Assembly: GCA_013076295.1 (NCBI GenBank)
Contig: RQOL01000828.1
Coordinates: 62,001-126,000, forward strand
DNA from: Sanderia malayensis
Lineage: Eukaryota; Cnidaria; Scyphozoa; Semaeostomeae; Pelagiidae
DNA: 64,000 bases
Reading direction: 5' to 3'
Shown: positions 46,571 to 56,592 of the stretch, one piece after another
Numbering within the stretch: position 1 is the first letter of the stretch
Layout of the letters: every line of letters begins with the position of its first letter
Made by a program: the position numbers and the translations under genes
The notes under the pieces: model-generated
Told to the model about the DNA's origin: nothing
Database searches by the model: none
What the model saw: the letters and a program-made list of their open reading frames with translations, nothing else

Positions 46571-47778
46571 ATGTCACGCAGTAGTTCAGGATCAGAGGAA
46601 TCTGTTGGTGCGTCATTTTCTACCGAAACCGCCAGCTAGTTGGCGGAATACGAGGATGGATTTGCTCCGATTGCCACTTTCAGTAGGCCCAGCGACCTGG
46701 AAACAGAGCTGGATGTTCCCGTCGTAGAACCTTACGCTGATGAACCTTTGGCTGATGCAGACTGGATTCAGCAATATGAATGCGATGTTGAGTCAGCCAA
46801 GGAAGAAGAAACACTTCTGCAACAACGACTGGAGGGGAATCATATTATTGAGGATTGGTAAGTTTCCATTTATTGATTTCTAAGTAAGCTAGATAACGTT
46901 TCAAACCCCGCCTGCTTGGCCTAAAAATCACGCGCGCCGATCGGAAGTGTGGAAAACAAGATTGTGTGTTGCACTGTATATAACAAAGATCTTTCGGTGA
47001 AATTGTAGGTGTAAATGTGGACATTGTAAAGCGGAGAAACTGGAAGGTCCTGCAGAATGTAAATGCTGTCAAGAGATTGCAGGTTGTACCACAGCACTTT
47101 TTGATGTTGAAGTTGTTGAAGAGTACGGAAAGGTTCCAGAATGTGTGACCCTTCATCCCGGCTTTGATGCAGTTTGCCTAAGCAAATGGACTCTTCGTCT
47201 TGCCTCTGAAAAATACAGAACACAATTGAATGCAAGATACGTAAGGATGACATCTGAATTGAAGTGAGTTGTGATTGTACTTTGAAATAGGTTTACTATG
47301 TTATGTTTCATGAATATGATGTGTGATAAAACTACATACTCTTTCAATGTAGATTTATGAGAGCTGTTGCATATCGGCAATTTACACGGCTAGTTCATAG
47401 CAGGCTTGGGGAAAAACGAATACCACTTCCAGCGTGTGCCTACCATGTCATAAGAACCAAATTTCCAACAAAAGAGCATGCTGGCTTTCATGACAATAAC
47501 TGCTCAACAGAGTATGTATCACTGGAACTTACATTTTTTATTCTTCGTGCATGTTGTTATATTTTTATGACCCTTCATGGGATTTCCACAAGTTTTGCAA
47601 TTGGGCTTGCCTCTGACAGAGCTCTGGCTTGATGAAGTTGTAACTAGCACTAAAACAATCAGAATATTAATACTATTAACATCTTTACGTTGCATATTTT
47701 CAATTTAGTTGGAGAAAAGAAGATGGTGGATGTGATCAATACCAGGTTGTGAAGTTGGAGGCACCTCTGTTGTGGTAA
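46571..47778 (+). pseudogene. P2X7-type cytosolic zinc-domain protein, 4 exons, one stop
   Basis: Exons 46571-46857, 47009-47263, 47353-47511 and 47709-47778; donors GTAAGT, GTGAGT, GTATGT and phases agree at each join. Exon 1 is acidic and Ser-rich with EPLADADWIQQYE. Exons 2-3 hold the P2X7 C-terminal (ballast) zinc domain: WCKCGHC, CKCCQEIAGC, LHPGFDAVCLSKWTLRLA, RAVAYRQFTRLVH, RIPLPACAYHVIR. Such stand-alone domains are abundant in cnidarian genomes, often within TEs; the role in transposition is unknown. An in-frame TAG at 46637-46639 interrupts exon 1, with no later ATG before the domain. Exon 4 is short and less certain; a GTAAGA donor just before its stop could extend the gene. The last exon overlaps the transposase's last exon in antisense. 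Confidence 0.82.
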
Positions 47779-50060
47779 GACTTTGACGTGCAATAAACTT
47801 ATCAATGGCAGTCGTTTTGTCCTCCTTTTGTAAAACGCTATGCATTGGAGCAGGTGTCATGACTTCAATTTTCTTCCTGTATAACTCAAGCAAACAAAAG
47901 ATTTTTATTATATGTTACTCAACTTACCATATGTTTGTGACAGTCGTTTATTTCTCACTGTTGCATCACCATTTTTGAATTTAGGGTACGTCACTGTCAC
48001 ACATGGTTTTCCAGTGGAGTCATACATTTTGGATCGGAAGAGATTTTCATTGAAATGCAGTATTGACAGAATTATTCTGGAAGAGGTAAAGATAGATTAC
48101 AAACTGCGTTATTGTATATTTACCTTTATTTTTCTAGATGTGCTTCAGTGAAGCGAAATATGGCATAGCGCAATAATTATATAGTATGTGAAATATTTTC
48201 TTTATCTAGACCTACCTGCAGTACATTCCTGGATAAGTGAATGCAATCATCTTTGGAGCAAAATGATTTACAACTGAATGATAGGCCTCTAGACAGCTTG
48301 TCTGGGCAACTGGGGATGCTTTCTTGATCCCAGCTGTGAGACCTGGCTTCTCAACAATTTCGCTCAATTTCTGGAGAACAACTGTGTCTGCGAATGAAAA
48401 AGTACAGATTTAACAGACAAGTACGTTGTAAATAAGATTTCCTCTATTTCGAATCAATACATTAATCGTACGTGCAACTAGTTTTAAATGCATATTATTT
48501 CACTTCATTCTAGGTACCTTTCTGAAGCCATTTTCTTTGTGGTATATCCAAGGCATGAGCACACTTATTAAAAACTGGATTTAGGAGGTTCGTGTGAATG
48601 TTCTGTTCATGGTGCAAAAATGACTGGAATTTCGCCCAGAGTACTTCTCCATTCCCACTTGGTGTTGAAACTGCACTCCAGTGAAGATGACGTAAACATG
48701 GCTTGATCCAACATTCAAGGGACTCACAACCCTTCAGTTTTATTATTTTCAGCAAGAGCTTGTGAACTTCTGTAAACAGAAAGAAAGCTTGAAAATGCAG
48801 GTCTGTTAAATGTCTTCAGAAGAGTTAACACAGAAAATTGCACACCAATGGTACATACTTTTTTCAAATGCCAAAGATCAAAGTAGTGTGTTATTGACGG
48901 TACATTGGATTTCATGTGCTTTGCAATTGTCGTGTGTCGATCAGAAATGAAAGTCTGTATATTTAGATTCGCATCGGAGAGGAACTCCATACAATGTTTG
49001 AAACCTTCAAACTCCATTGCACCACTATTAGCAACTTGATTTCGCTGAAAAAAGAAGTATTAAGTATTAGAGATGTGAATCAAGGCTGTTTTTGCAGAAT
49101 GCAAACTGAATTCCAAAGAGCCATGGGAAGATGTTGCATCTTTTGCCTACCTGGACAAGTGAGAAGTGGATTAGCTCAGATGTATCGTTACAGTAGACAG
49201 TGTAAGCTCCAAATTTGGCACTGTGTCCCATACTATCCTGGCGAGCATCTCCAGATATTGTTAGACCAGCTCTATCTGTCAATTTGGCAAGTAAGGAAGT
49301 TTGGTAACATTCCCAGTGCATTTAGATGGTGGGAAAGAGAAATTCCTACAAGAAATACAACACTCAGCTCAAGAATAAACACAGTTATTATGCAAGTAGT
49401 ACTGAGAAAAGCACAGGTCTTCAATCCGTACCTTTTGGTGTCTATAAAATGTTGTCAGTGAGATTGCAGATAAATTTATTTGCTCAAAGGCTCGTAGAAA
49501 CTTTGCTGGTGACCCTCCAGTCAATAATATGGCAAAGGACAGCAAAAGATTTCCAGCTGGTATCTTTGTATTTGGCCTATCAGGCTGACTTCTCCATGTG
49601 TAGACCTTACGGCAATCCTGATTTACACATGTTGTCTCCACCACCAGCATACTTCCTACAGACCACGTTTGTAACTCTGGACGATCGGCTTTGCAGAAAT
49701 GAGAGAATGGAAATAGCTGTATAAGCTCAGGTAGAAAAACTATGCACTTCCTTTCTGTTCTCACGTCACCCTGGATGCATTCACTACAGAAAATGAATGT
49801 AGTAATTAATTATTTTATTACTATTTCACTTCTGGGAGACATGTTTGCTGTCAAAATTACTCACATCTCTTCATATTCACTTTCATTGTTATTTCCTTCA
49901 GACATCTCTTCATATTCTGACCCCATATACATTCCTTCGTCACAACTCATGTCATCTTCAGATATGTCTTCAATGTCACCAGTATCATTCAACTTGACTC
50001 TGTTAAGAAATGCTCCAATATCATAGCGACTTGTATGTTCTTCCAGTAGCTTGTTGTTGG
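47705..50060 (-). pseudogene. Kolobok-type DDE transposase, about 8 exons, one clear stop
   Basis: Minus-strand exons: 50060-49865 (acidic leader), 49783-49432, 49345-49151, 49044-48859, 48769-48518, 48387-48216, 48076-47928 and about 47893-47705. Conserved blocks: PAGNLLLSFAILLTGGSPAK and LTTFYRHQK (exon 2); SGDARQDSMGHSAKFGAYT with the first Asp (exon 3); FISDRHTTIAKH with the second Asp and HYFDLWHLKK with the D-x2-H motif (exon 4); SCLEAYHSVVNHFAPK with the catalytic Glu (exon 6). Exon 3 has an in-frame TAA at 49324-49322, seven codons after its start. The exon 4/5 join needs a one-base shift, and the last join is uncertain. N-terminal exons upstream of 50060, where a THAP domain would be expected, were not recognised. 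Confidence 0.85.
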
Positions 50061-51970
50061 CTGAAACGAAGATTGTCTATTTTGGTGGGATGGGAACAAA
50101 ATTGTACAGCAGACTCAGGATCATTATAAAATACTGCATTTCCCTATGCATTCTCCCCATTGTCCTAAAGAATGAAAGAACTAGTATACAAAGAAAAGTA
50201 ACAGCTTACACACCTTCTAGTTGTTCAATTGGCTAAAAATCGATTTGCCTCTCCTGTGGGGGCTAGTAAGGGATAAGCAACATGGCGGTCTTTGCCAAAT
50301 ACAGCGCTCTACTGCCTGTAACGGAATGTCCATATCGTACGAACACTCAGCTGAGTGGCTGGTTTGAGGGTCGACCATTGACGGCACACTTTGCGGTAGA
50401 CGTAACAGACTTAGAAGCGATAGATACAATAGAGTGAAAAGTAAAGGTTAACCCAGCAAAGGAACATCACACATAAAAGTCAAGGCAGATGGGGGACCCC
50501 CAAACCCAGCCACTCAGAGCTGACAGCAATAAGGCCCTTAGCTAGGCCCCCAAGTGACTGAGCTGGAGAGAGGGGAATGAAAATAGGTGGTAGCGAGTCC
50601 AGGGGAGGAAAGAGATAGCTAAGAAAATAACCATCGAAATCGAGACATTAAGAATTGATACTTGATAACATAGTGGACATGATTGAATTTTTTGTTGATA
50701 CGGAAATCAAAACGAGAACACACGTAGTTTAGGGTCCGATCAACATAGATGAAGATCAACCTTATTATCGGGACAGTGAGGTCAACGTGAAAAGCCATAA
50801 ACATCACCGAAAAAACTGGCTGTATCGCAAAAGGAACAACAACAAAAAATGAACTGTAGCTGGGGCGATGTGAGTTTTTCTATCGCAAGCAAAACAGTGA
50901 CGCCGATACACTACAGCATGAGTGACCTAAAGTTAAACATAGGCCAATGGAACAAAGACTCGGTGTGGAGAGAACACACGATCATGAAAATCAGAACAGA
51001 ACAATAGCTTCACCAGATAACAAAAGCAACATTAAGACAAGGGAAATGGCGTTGTGAACCCTGCCATGGAATCTCCACACAAGAAGAGCAAATCATCGTC
51101 CTCACTTTTCCCATAGCAACTATGGCACGCAAAAAATGCTAAATATGAGCATCATCAGCTTGAAAGGCGAAATCGGGGTGATGAAATCGTGATCCAAAAG
51201 CACGATCAAAAAATGAATATCAGAAGTGTCACAGCAACAGCAATGTGCAAAAACAGGAACATTTCTTTAATACACTTTGCGATCGGAGCCAGCAGGTCGA
51301 TTTGTGACAAAAGATCATGCCAACAATGTAAGCCCCGCGGCTGCAACAATGACATCAACGAGCGAGAGATGGGCTTGTCATAATGCATGAACAGCTTGAC
51401 AAAACACAACAGATCGGTAAGCAAACACAAGGCCATAAAAAAAACATAAACGTGATCATCTCATAAATTGCAGGCCGCAATAACGAGGCAACAAAATCAG
51501 TAGGCGAATACTTGATCATCTCATAAAGCATGAAAATCGCGATGCAAACGCATGATCATCCTGAAAATTACAAATCGCATTATCGGGCCAACGAAATCAA
51601 TCTGCCAAAACGGGATCAGCATATAGTAGTCACGGAGCATAAGTAAATCCGCTGGAGTTTTGTGCTTGAAGTATTTTTTTTATATAAATTGCTTTAGTGA
51701 CATGTAGCTAAATGATAATTTAGGCTTGGATGCCATTTGAAAATTTTGGTTTCTGCCATATAAATGGGTGTGTTCCATCATGAGTGTTTGGCGCACTCGA
51801 TTACTTACTTTTGCCTAATGTTAGATATGGTAATGAAATGATCAACATGTCGCATACTTGAAAAAACAGCTTAATTTGTTTCCTAACTTGTATTGTATAG
51901 TAATCGAGGCATTTTAACCCTTTTTTAAATTGATTTTTCATCTTTAGCAAATTCCTTTAAATACACAATT
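50061..51970. other. Unassigned stretch right of the transposase
   Basis: A plus ATG frame at 50283 runs 51 codons (MAVFAKYSALLPVTE...) without a known domain; the minus frames 50429-50217 might be a 5' exon. From about 50930 to 51620 a loose set of GATCATCTCATAAA, CGCATGATCATC and GAAAATCGCGATGC pieces suggests degenerate subterminal repeats, possibly the right part of the Kolobok element. Confidence 0.35.
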
Positions 51971-51971
51971 T

Positions 51972-52080
51972 TAGCCAGGCGAGTGCAGCGAGCTAACCAA
52001 TTGTACGTGGGGTTGAAAGGGGCATGAGCTTAAGCGAATGCAGCGCACGAAGTGCTCCCTATCAGTCAATGCTTCTAGAT
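51972..52080 (-). repeat. Single minus-strand S unit
   Basis: GCGAGTGCAGCGAGCTAACC, GGGGTTGAAAGGGGCATGAG and GCAGCGCACGAAGTGCTCC, one clean S copy far from any R core. Confidence 0.85.
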
Positions 52081-52271
52081 AATAGATGGACATGAGTAAC
52101 ATCAATTAACAATGATCAATAAATCACAGCTAAAAAAGGCATCCAGAGCATTCATTAAAAGACGAACATCTGTGCGACGAAACGCCCCTTCCCTCCCACC
52201 AAGTAATCGCCCCCACCCCTGTTTAATGATAAATAAAGTACAAATTTGTTCCTCTTGAGAAACACGGAAAA

Positions 52272-52306
52272 CATGCGCTATATGTTCTGGCATATAGCGC
52301 GTGTTT
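52272..52306. repeat. Hairpin ACATGCGCTATATG/CATATAGCGCGTGT
   Basis: GCGCTATATG and CATATAGCGC are exact reverse complements round TTCTGG, with near-matching bases outside. It lies midway between an inverted pair of S units. Confidence 0.9.
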
Positions 52307-52317
52307 TATAGCTGCTA

Positions 52318-52408
52318 CGCACTGTCAGTATGTTGTCGGCGCACTTCGTGCGTTGCATTCCCTCACGCTCATGCCACTTTCAACCCCACTTAAAATGGGT
52401 TAGCCTTC
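52318..52408 (+). repeat. Single plus-strand S unit
   Basis: GGCGCACTTCGTGCGTTGCA, CACGCTCATGCCACTTTCAA and AAATGGGTTAGCC, in opposite orientation to the unit at 51972. Confidence 0.85.
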
Positions 52409-53548
52409 ATGCCATGTTACACGAAACAACTTCACAACACAGCGATGCACAAACCTTGCAGACAAAGTAAAGTTCATTTTCACTGATGCAAAACTTTCTG
52501 TTCAATTACCTTTCGCCTCAAAGTTCCACTAATTTTTTATCATCTTTCAGCTGACTAGCACTACCTCGTTCCATTTATTTATAGTTCATGCTACTATCGA
52601 AGTTCATCTCCCAGTTCCACCGATATCTTCCTCTCTGTTCCATGTTTTATCGTAAGGTATTCATACTCCCCCCGTCTTACCTTCATGTCCAAGACTTTGC
52701 CCATCATTTTTATTTTGTCGAAATGTTTCCTCACTCTTGCCACAGTATTTGCATAATTATTAACAGGGTAACATTGTTGTTTTTCTGCTTGCGTCTATCT
52801 ATTATCAAGACACATTGACTGATAGGCAGTTTCCATCTTGCTTACCGAATTTTTTATAGAGTCATAACGTGATTATTTTTACCATACTGGTAAGTAAATT
52901 GCCATATACATTGACGGTTCTAAATGCAACTTGCTTTTGAAAGTTTAGTTTTTGTTGTAGAAAATGCAGAAAACACTAAATTTTATGGGTTAATTGATTT
53001 TTTACGTGGTATTTATGAGAATTAACAGCAAGTTAGAAAAATTAGAAAAAACAGCAAGAAACTTCAGTACTCAATATCAAGGCAGGTTTCTCATAAAAAA
53101 ACTAGATGTGCAAAAAGCTTTTTTAGTGAGTTGAAACGTCGATCAGTGAAATGTTATACAATACGAATATAAATATCTTCATTATCAGAAGTCTCTAAGC
53201 AAATAGCCAGATTTGAATCGGCCAACTTCGATTTCTTTTTTGGTGATTCAATTTTAACTTTTCGGTCTGCAGTCGATGCTGTTGGGAATTCAACACACAC
53301 TGAAACCGATAGACCCAAAAAAATGATAATTGGGAGACTGTATATCAATGACACAACAATAAAACGGTTAACTACAACTACAAATCAACAAATGGCAATT
53401 AAATTACTAAAAGTTCTAAAAAGAATTACTTACTTACTGCGACGAAGCTTTGAAGAGTGCGATGCGACCGATTCTCAGAATGATTTTTACCTAACTAACT
53501 TCAAAATACACTACAAATGATTATATTAATTTTAAAGCAATAGTAAAT
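52409..53548. other. Gap, no gene seen
   Basis: AT-rich. Frames up to 76 codons without domains. Confidence 0.4.
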
Positions 53549-53551
53549 TAA

Positions 53552-54129
53552 GGCCCGTTTACACAGTACCGGTCAAGTTTTTAGCCCTTCAAGTTTTTGT
53601 ACGGCTAGGTGTACCGGTCAAATATTTGTACGGATAGGCCTCCCGTTTATACGATGGCTTTCGCAAGCCGGCTTTCTTTGATCGTTATGCGCAGTATGCT
53701 TTTTCATAAATCGTTGGCGCCAAGTCGAATTATTTTTTGTGTGTGGTGAGTGAAATGATTTGTTGTCTGGATTTTTATGAAATTTACGATCGTCTTTTTT
53801 ATTTCTGAAAGTTAACCTTCGTCGTAAATAACAAAAAATTGCTTTTAAATTTTGAGCGCCAAATCTAGCATTTTCAAAGTGCCTCGCTTTCCTGACTTTT
53901 TCACCTCTTTATGAATCCGTACAAATATTTTCACGGTTAGAAGCGTTTGCACGGTACCGGTCAAATATTTGACCGCTCAAGTTGTCAACTCGTCCTCTTC
54001 CAGGACAAGTTTTTGCACGGCTATCCGTACAAATATTTGTACGGATAGCCGATCTCGTGTGAACGCGAGCCCTATCCGTACAAAAAATTGAACGGCTAAA
54101 AACTTGACCGGTACCGTGTAAACGGGGCC
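53552..54129. mobile_element. 578-bp PIF/Harbinger-like MITE with TAA duplication
   Basis: Inverted ends GGCCCGTTTACACAGTACCGG and, reversed, GGCCCCGTTTACACGGTACC. TAA flanks both sides (53549-53551, 54130-54132), the three-base TWA site of PIF/Harbinger. The interior repeats a palindromic word, ACCGGTCAAATATTTG and CGTACAAATATTTGTACGGAT, in several orientations (about 53613, 53628, 53957, 54027). Confidence 0.92.
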
Positions 54130-54132
54130 TAA

Positions 54133-54860
54133 CTGTCAGATCAGCGCCTAATTGTCTAGTTGGCATACCCTTGCCAAGAGGTTGCCAATCGGATTTAAGT
54201 CCTTAGTATCAATATTCCCTCTTAGCAAGGGCATGCAAAATGCGTCAATGATCAATTCATCTTGTTCAATTCAGCACAATGCTTTAGTCTCGCAAATAAA
54301 TTCGATTTCGCTATCTTCGTCACTGTCTTCTTTCGTTACATTTCTTCCCCCTTTTTTCTTCTTTTGCTGAGAAATCAGTATCCATAATTCTCACTGGAAT
54401 ACGACAGCACTCTAGATTCCACGATAAAAAACCGTCTCTTCTCAAATGAACGTGGGTAACTTATAATTAGACAGGGGACAAAGGTTAAAGGGTTTCTGAA
54501 AAGATACAAGGCTGTGTTTAACAAGAGATCGAAATTCAATTCAGTGTAGACATGCTCAGTATACTGTCACATAAACTGATCACATGAATATTTTGATCTT
54601 TTGAGATCAGTGAGGAGAACGGGAAGAGAATACAAAATGGCGGGCAGAAGAATAGAAATTCCAACCATTGATGATTTGGCGACAATAGATATTTTGGCAA
54701 TATGAAGTTCGTTGCTGATCTTTGGAAATAAGTCCAGACCACAACTAAGTGAAAGGTAACTTCCATATGACTAAGAGTTTATTTATCCTGTTAATTTTAA
54801 CGGCCTACCTAGCTAGTCCTAGTATACCTATTCATATTTTTGAGTAAAAATTATACAGCA
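54133..54860. other. Gap, no gene seen
   Basis: May include decayed upstream Penelope sequence; nothing definite. Confidence 0.35.
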
Positions 54861-54899
54861 GGCAAGACACATATAGCTGGCAAGAGAATAAATTTGATA

Positions 54900-55440
54900 A
54901 CCAAACATATTTCACGCTTTATCCGTCAGATGCCATTCCACCACGATTATATGGAACTGTAGAAGGCCCATAAACCAGAGAAGAATTTCCCTATAAGAAA
55001 TGTTATTTCAACTATCGGCACACCTCAATATGGAATATCTGCATATCTAGTTACAATCATTCAGCCAACTCTTAACAAACATGAGCATAGAGTAAAAAAT
55101 TCTTCGTCGTTTGTCGAAGAGGCAAGATTATGGGACATTGATCCAGAAGAAATACAAGTTTGATTTGATGCCGTTAATCTGTACCCTTCAGTACCAATTG
55201 ACAAAGCGATAACCGTAATTGTGAATATTTCAAATAAAGACTTAGATGATCTAAAAACAAGAACAAAGTTGACGTTAACAGACATCCATAAACTGATAAA
55301 ACTGTGTCTCAGCATATGTTACTTCTTATATAACGAGGAAATTCGAGTTATAACAAATGCGGGGCCTATTGGACTATCATGGATGGTGGTGATAGCTGAA
55401 GCATACCCAAAACACATCAAGCTTAAAGCCATAAAAAAAG
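54900..55440 (+). pseudogene. Penelope-like reverse transcriptase fragment
   Basis: A degraded RT core. YGT then, after a frame change near 54975, HKPEKNFPIRNVIS is the Penelope Y-G-x-x-K-x-H-K-P-x-x-P-x-R motif. Further on FDAVNLYPSVPIDKAI is RT motif A (Asp of F-D-x-x-x-L-Y), preceded by an in-frame TGA near 55162. LTLTDIHKLIKLCLS and NAGPIGLSWMVVIAEAY are motif B-like regions. The YxDD-bearing part and the GIY-YIG domain are not attached. It is a different copy from the GIY-YIG fragment at 23.9 kb; whether they are one family cannot be told because they do not overlap. Confidence 0.8.
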
Positions 55441-56174
55441 TACAGCAGAAAAAACAAATCATCGTATTTCTCATCAGTTGTATCATAATTAGCTGCCAAA
55501 ATGTTCAGTATCATTTAATATACTTATTTATTTCTTAGAAATAAAAAAAATTCATCGCTACATGCTTATAATGTATTTTACGGGCAATCTTTATTTTAGA
55601 AATTCTCTCAGAAACAACGTTTTTATAAATTTTTGAAGAATGGGCAAACTCAGAAGCCAAATAAGTAATGGGCAAACTCAGAAGCCAAATAAGTATAAGC
55701 TGCAAATAATTATTCTGTAACCTTTGACATGCCATGTAGCTATGTATCTCAAACAATAAACGTGTAAGATGACAAATAATTTGGACGATGAGCTTAGGCC
55801 AAAAATTGCCAGTGCAAAAAGTCTTGTAGCGTTGACATTTCTCCACAAAATTGTAAGTCATATATGTAAAACTTTCGATAACATATTTCTCCAAATGATA
55901 ACTTCAAAATTCCTGGGTAAAACTCCACAATTACTAGCAGAAAATAACAAATTTGCTTCTTGATTGTGGAGTACGTGTACAGAGCCAACCTGACAACACT
56001 TCTTGTACGTTTGCTGCACGTACAGCCTCTCTCCCACTCACCAAAGTGTATAAAGCGGGATATTCAACTTGAGGCAAATGGGGAGTAAACAAAATGTATA
56101 TCTACATATATTATTTATTATTATTAATTTGATCAGGTAATTGTGAAAAGGCCTACAGAGGTAAAAGCGTGGTA
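55441..56174. other. Gap with a short direct duplication
   Basis: No gene. GGGCAAACTCAGAAGCCAAA-TAAGTA occurs twice in tandem (about 55640-55693), a fresh-looking 29-bp duplication. Confidence 0.5.
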
Positions 56175-56179
56175 AATTC

Positions 56180-56460
56180 TGTAGCGTGGCTGGGTAAGCA
56201 TGTATAGTCAAGAGAACACAAGATGTTGCTTGCTCGAGATCAATCATTCAACTAAAATACTATATAATTTGACATAAGTTAAAACAATCGTAATATGACA
56301 CATCAATCAATAGTGACAGCAACAACAGATATAACATAGACAACGGCACGGGCACAAGTACATCACAGGAAAACAATATAGCTAACACGAGCATGATTCT
56401 ACTTCTAATATATTAACACAGACATGATACAATTTATACTGACGCAATCAAAACATTACA
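56180..56460 (-). repeat. 3' LTR of the gypsy element
   Basis: 281 bp, TG...CA type (TGTAGCG...ATTACA on the plus strand). About 95% identical to the 5' LTR. Confidence 0.95.
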
Positions 56461-56475
56461 TCTTCTCCTCCCTTA
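56461..56475 (-). other. Polypurine tract
   Basis: Minus strand AAGGGAGGAGAAGA directly abuts the 3' LTR; this is the plus-strand primer site in LTR retrotransposons. Confidence 0.9.
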
Positions 56476-56592
56476 CAATTTGAAAAACGGACAAAGTATG
56501 CATGCATTAATGTGCCACAACATTTCCAAAGCGAATGGGGGGATTAACGACCTGTCGGAGAAAAGGGGGTCTGTTGGGCCTGACAGCACCAC

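Larger units (their letters stand above)
46271..50450. mobile_element. Kolobok-type transposon carrying a P2X7-domain gene
   Basis: The left end is TTAA (46271-46274) followed by AGGGCTACTCCCACC; Kolobok elements use TTAA sites and usually begin RRGG. Inside, a plus-strand P2X7-domain gene (46571-47778) converges on a minus-strand DDE transposase (50060-47705). Both are split by introns with GT-AG ends. I could not find the matching right TIR; the stated end is only past the last supported exon and a plus ATG frame at 50283 of unknown meaning. A diverged end fragment of the same family is at 16780-16915. Confidence 0.75.

Noticed and set aside
47984..48151. Plus-strand exon GYVTVTHGFPVES for the P2X7 gene
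   Set aside because: It is the antisense of transposase exon 48076-47928, which has proper splice sites and fits the flanking exons in phase.
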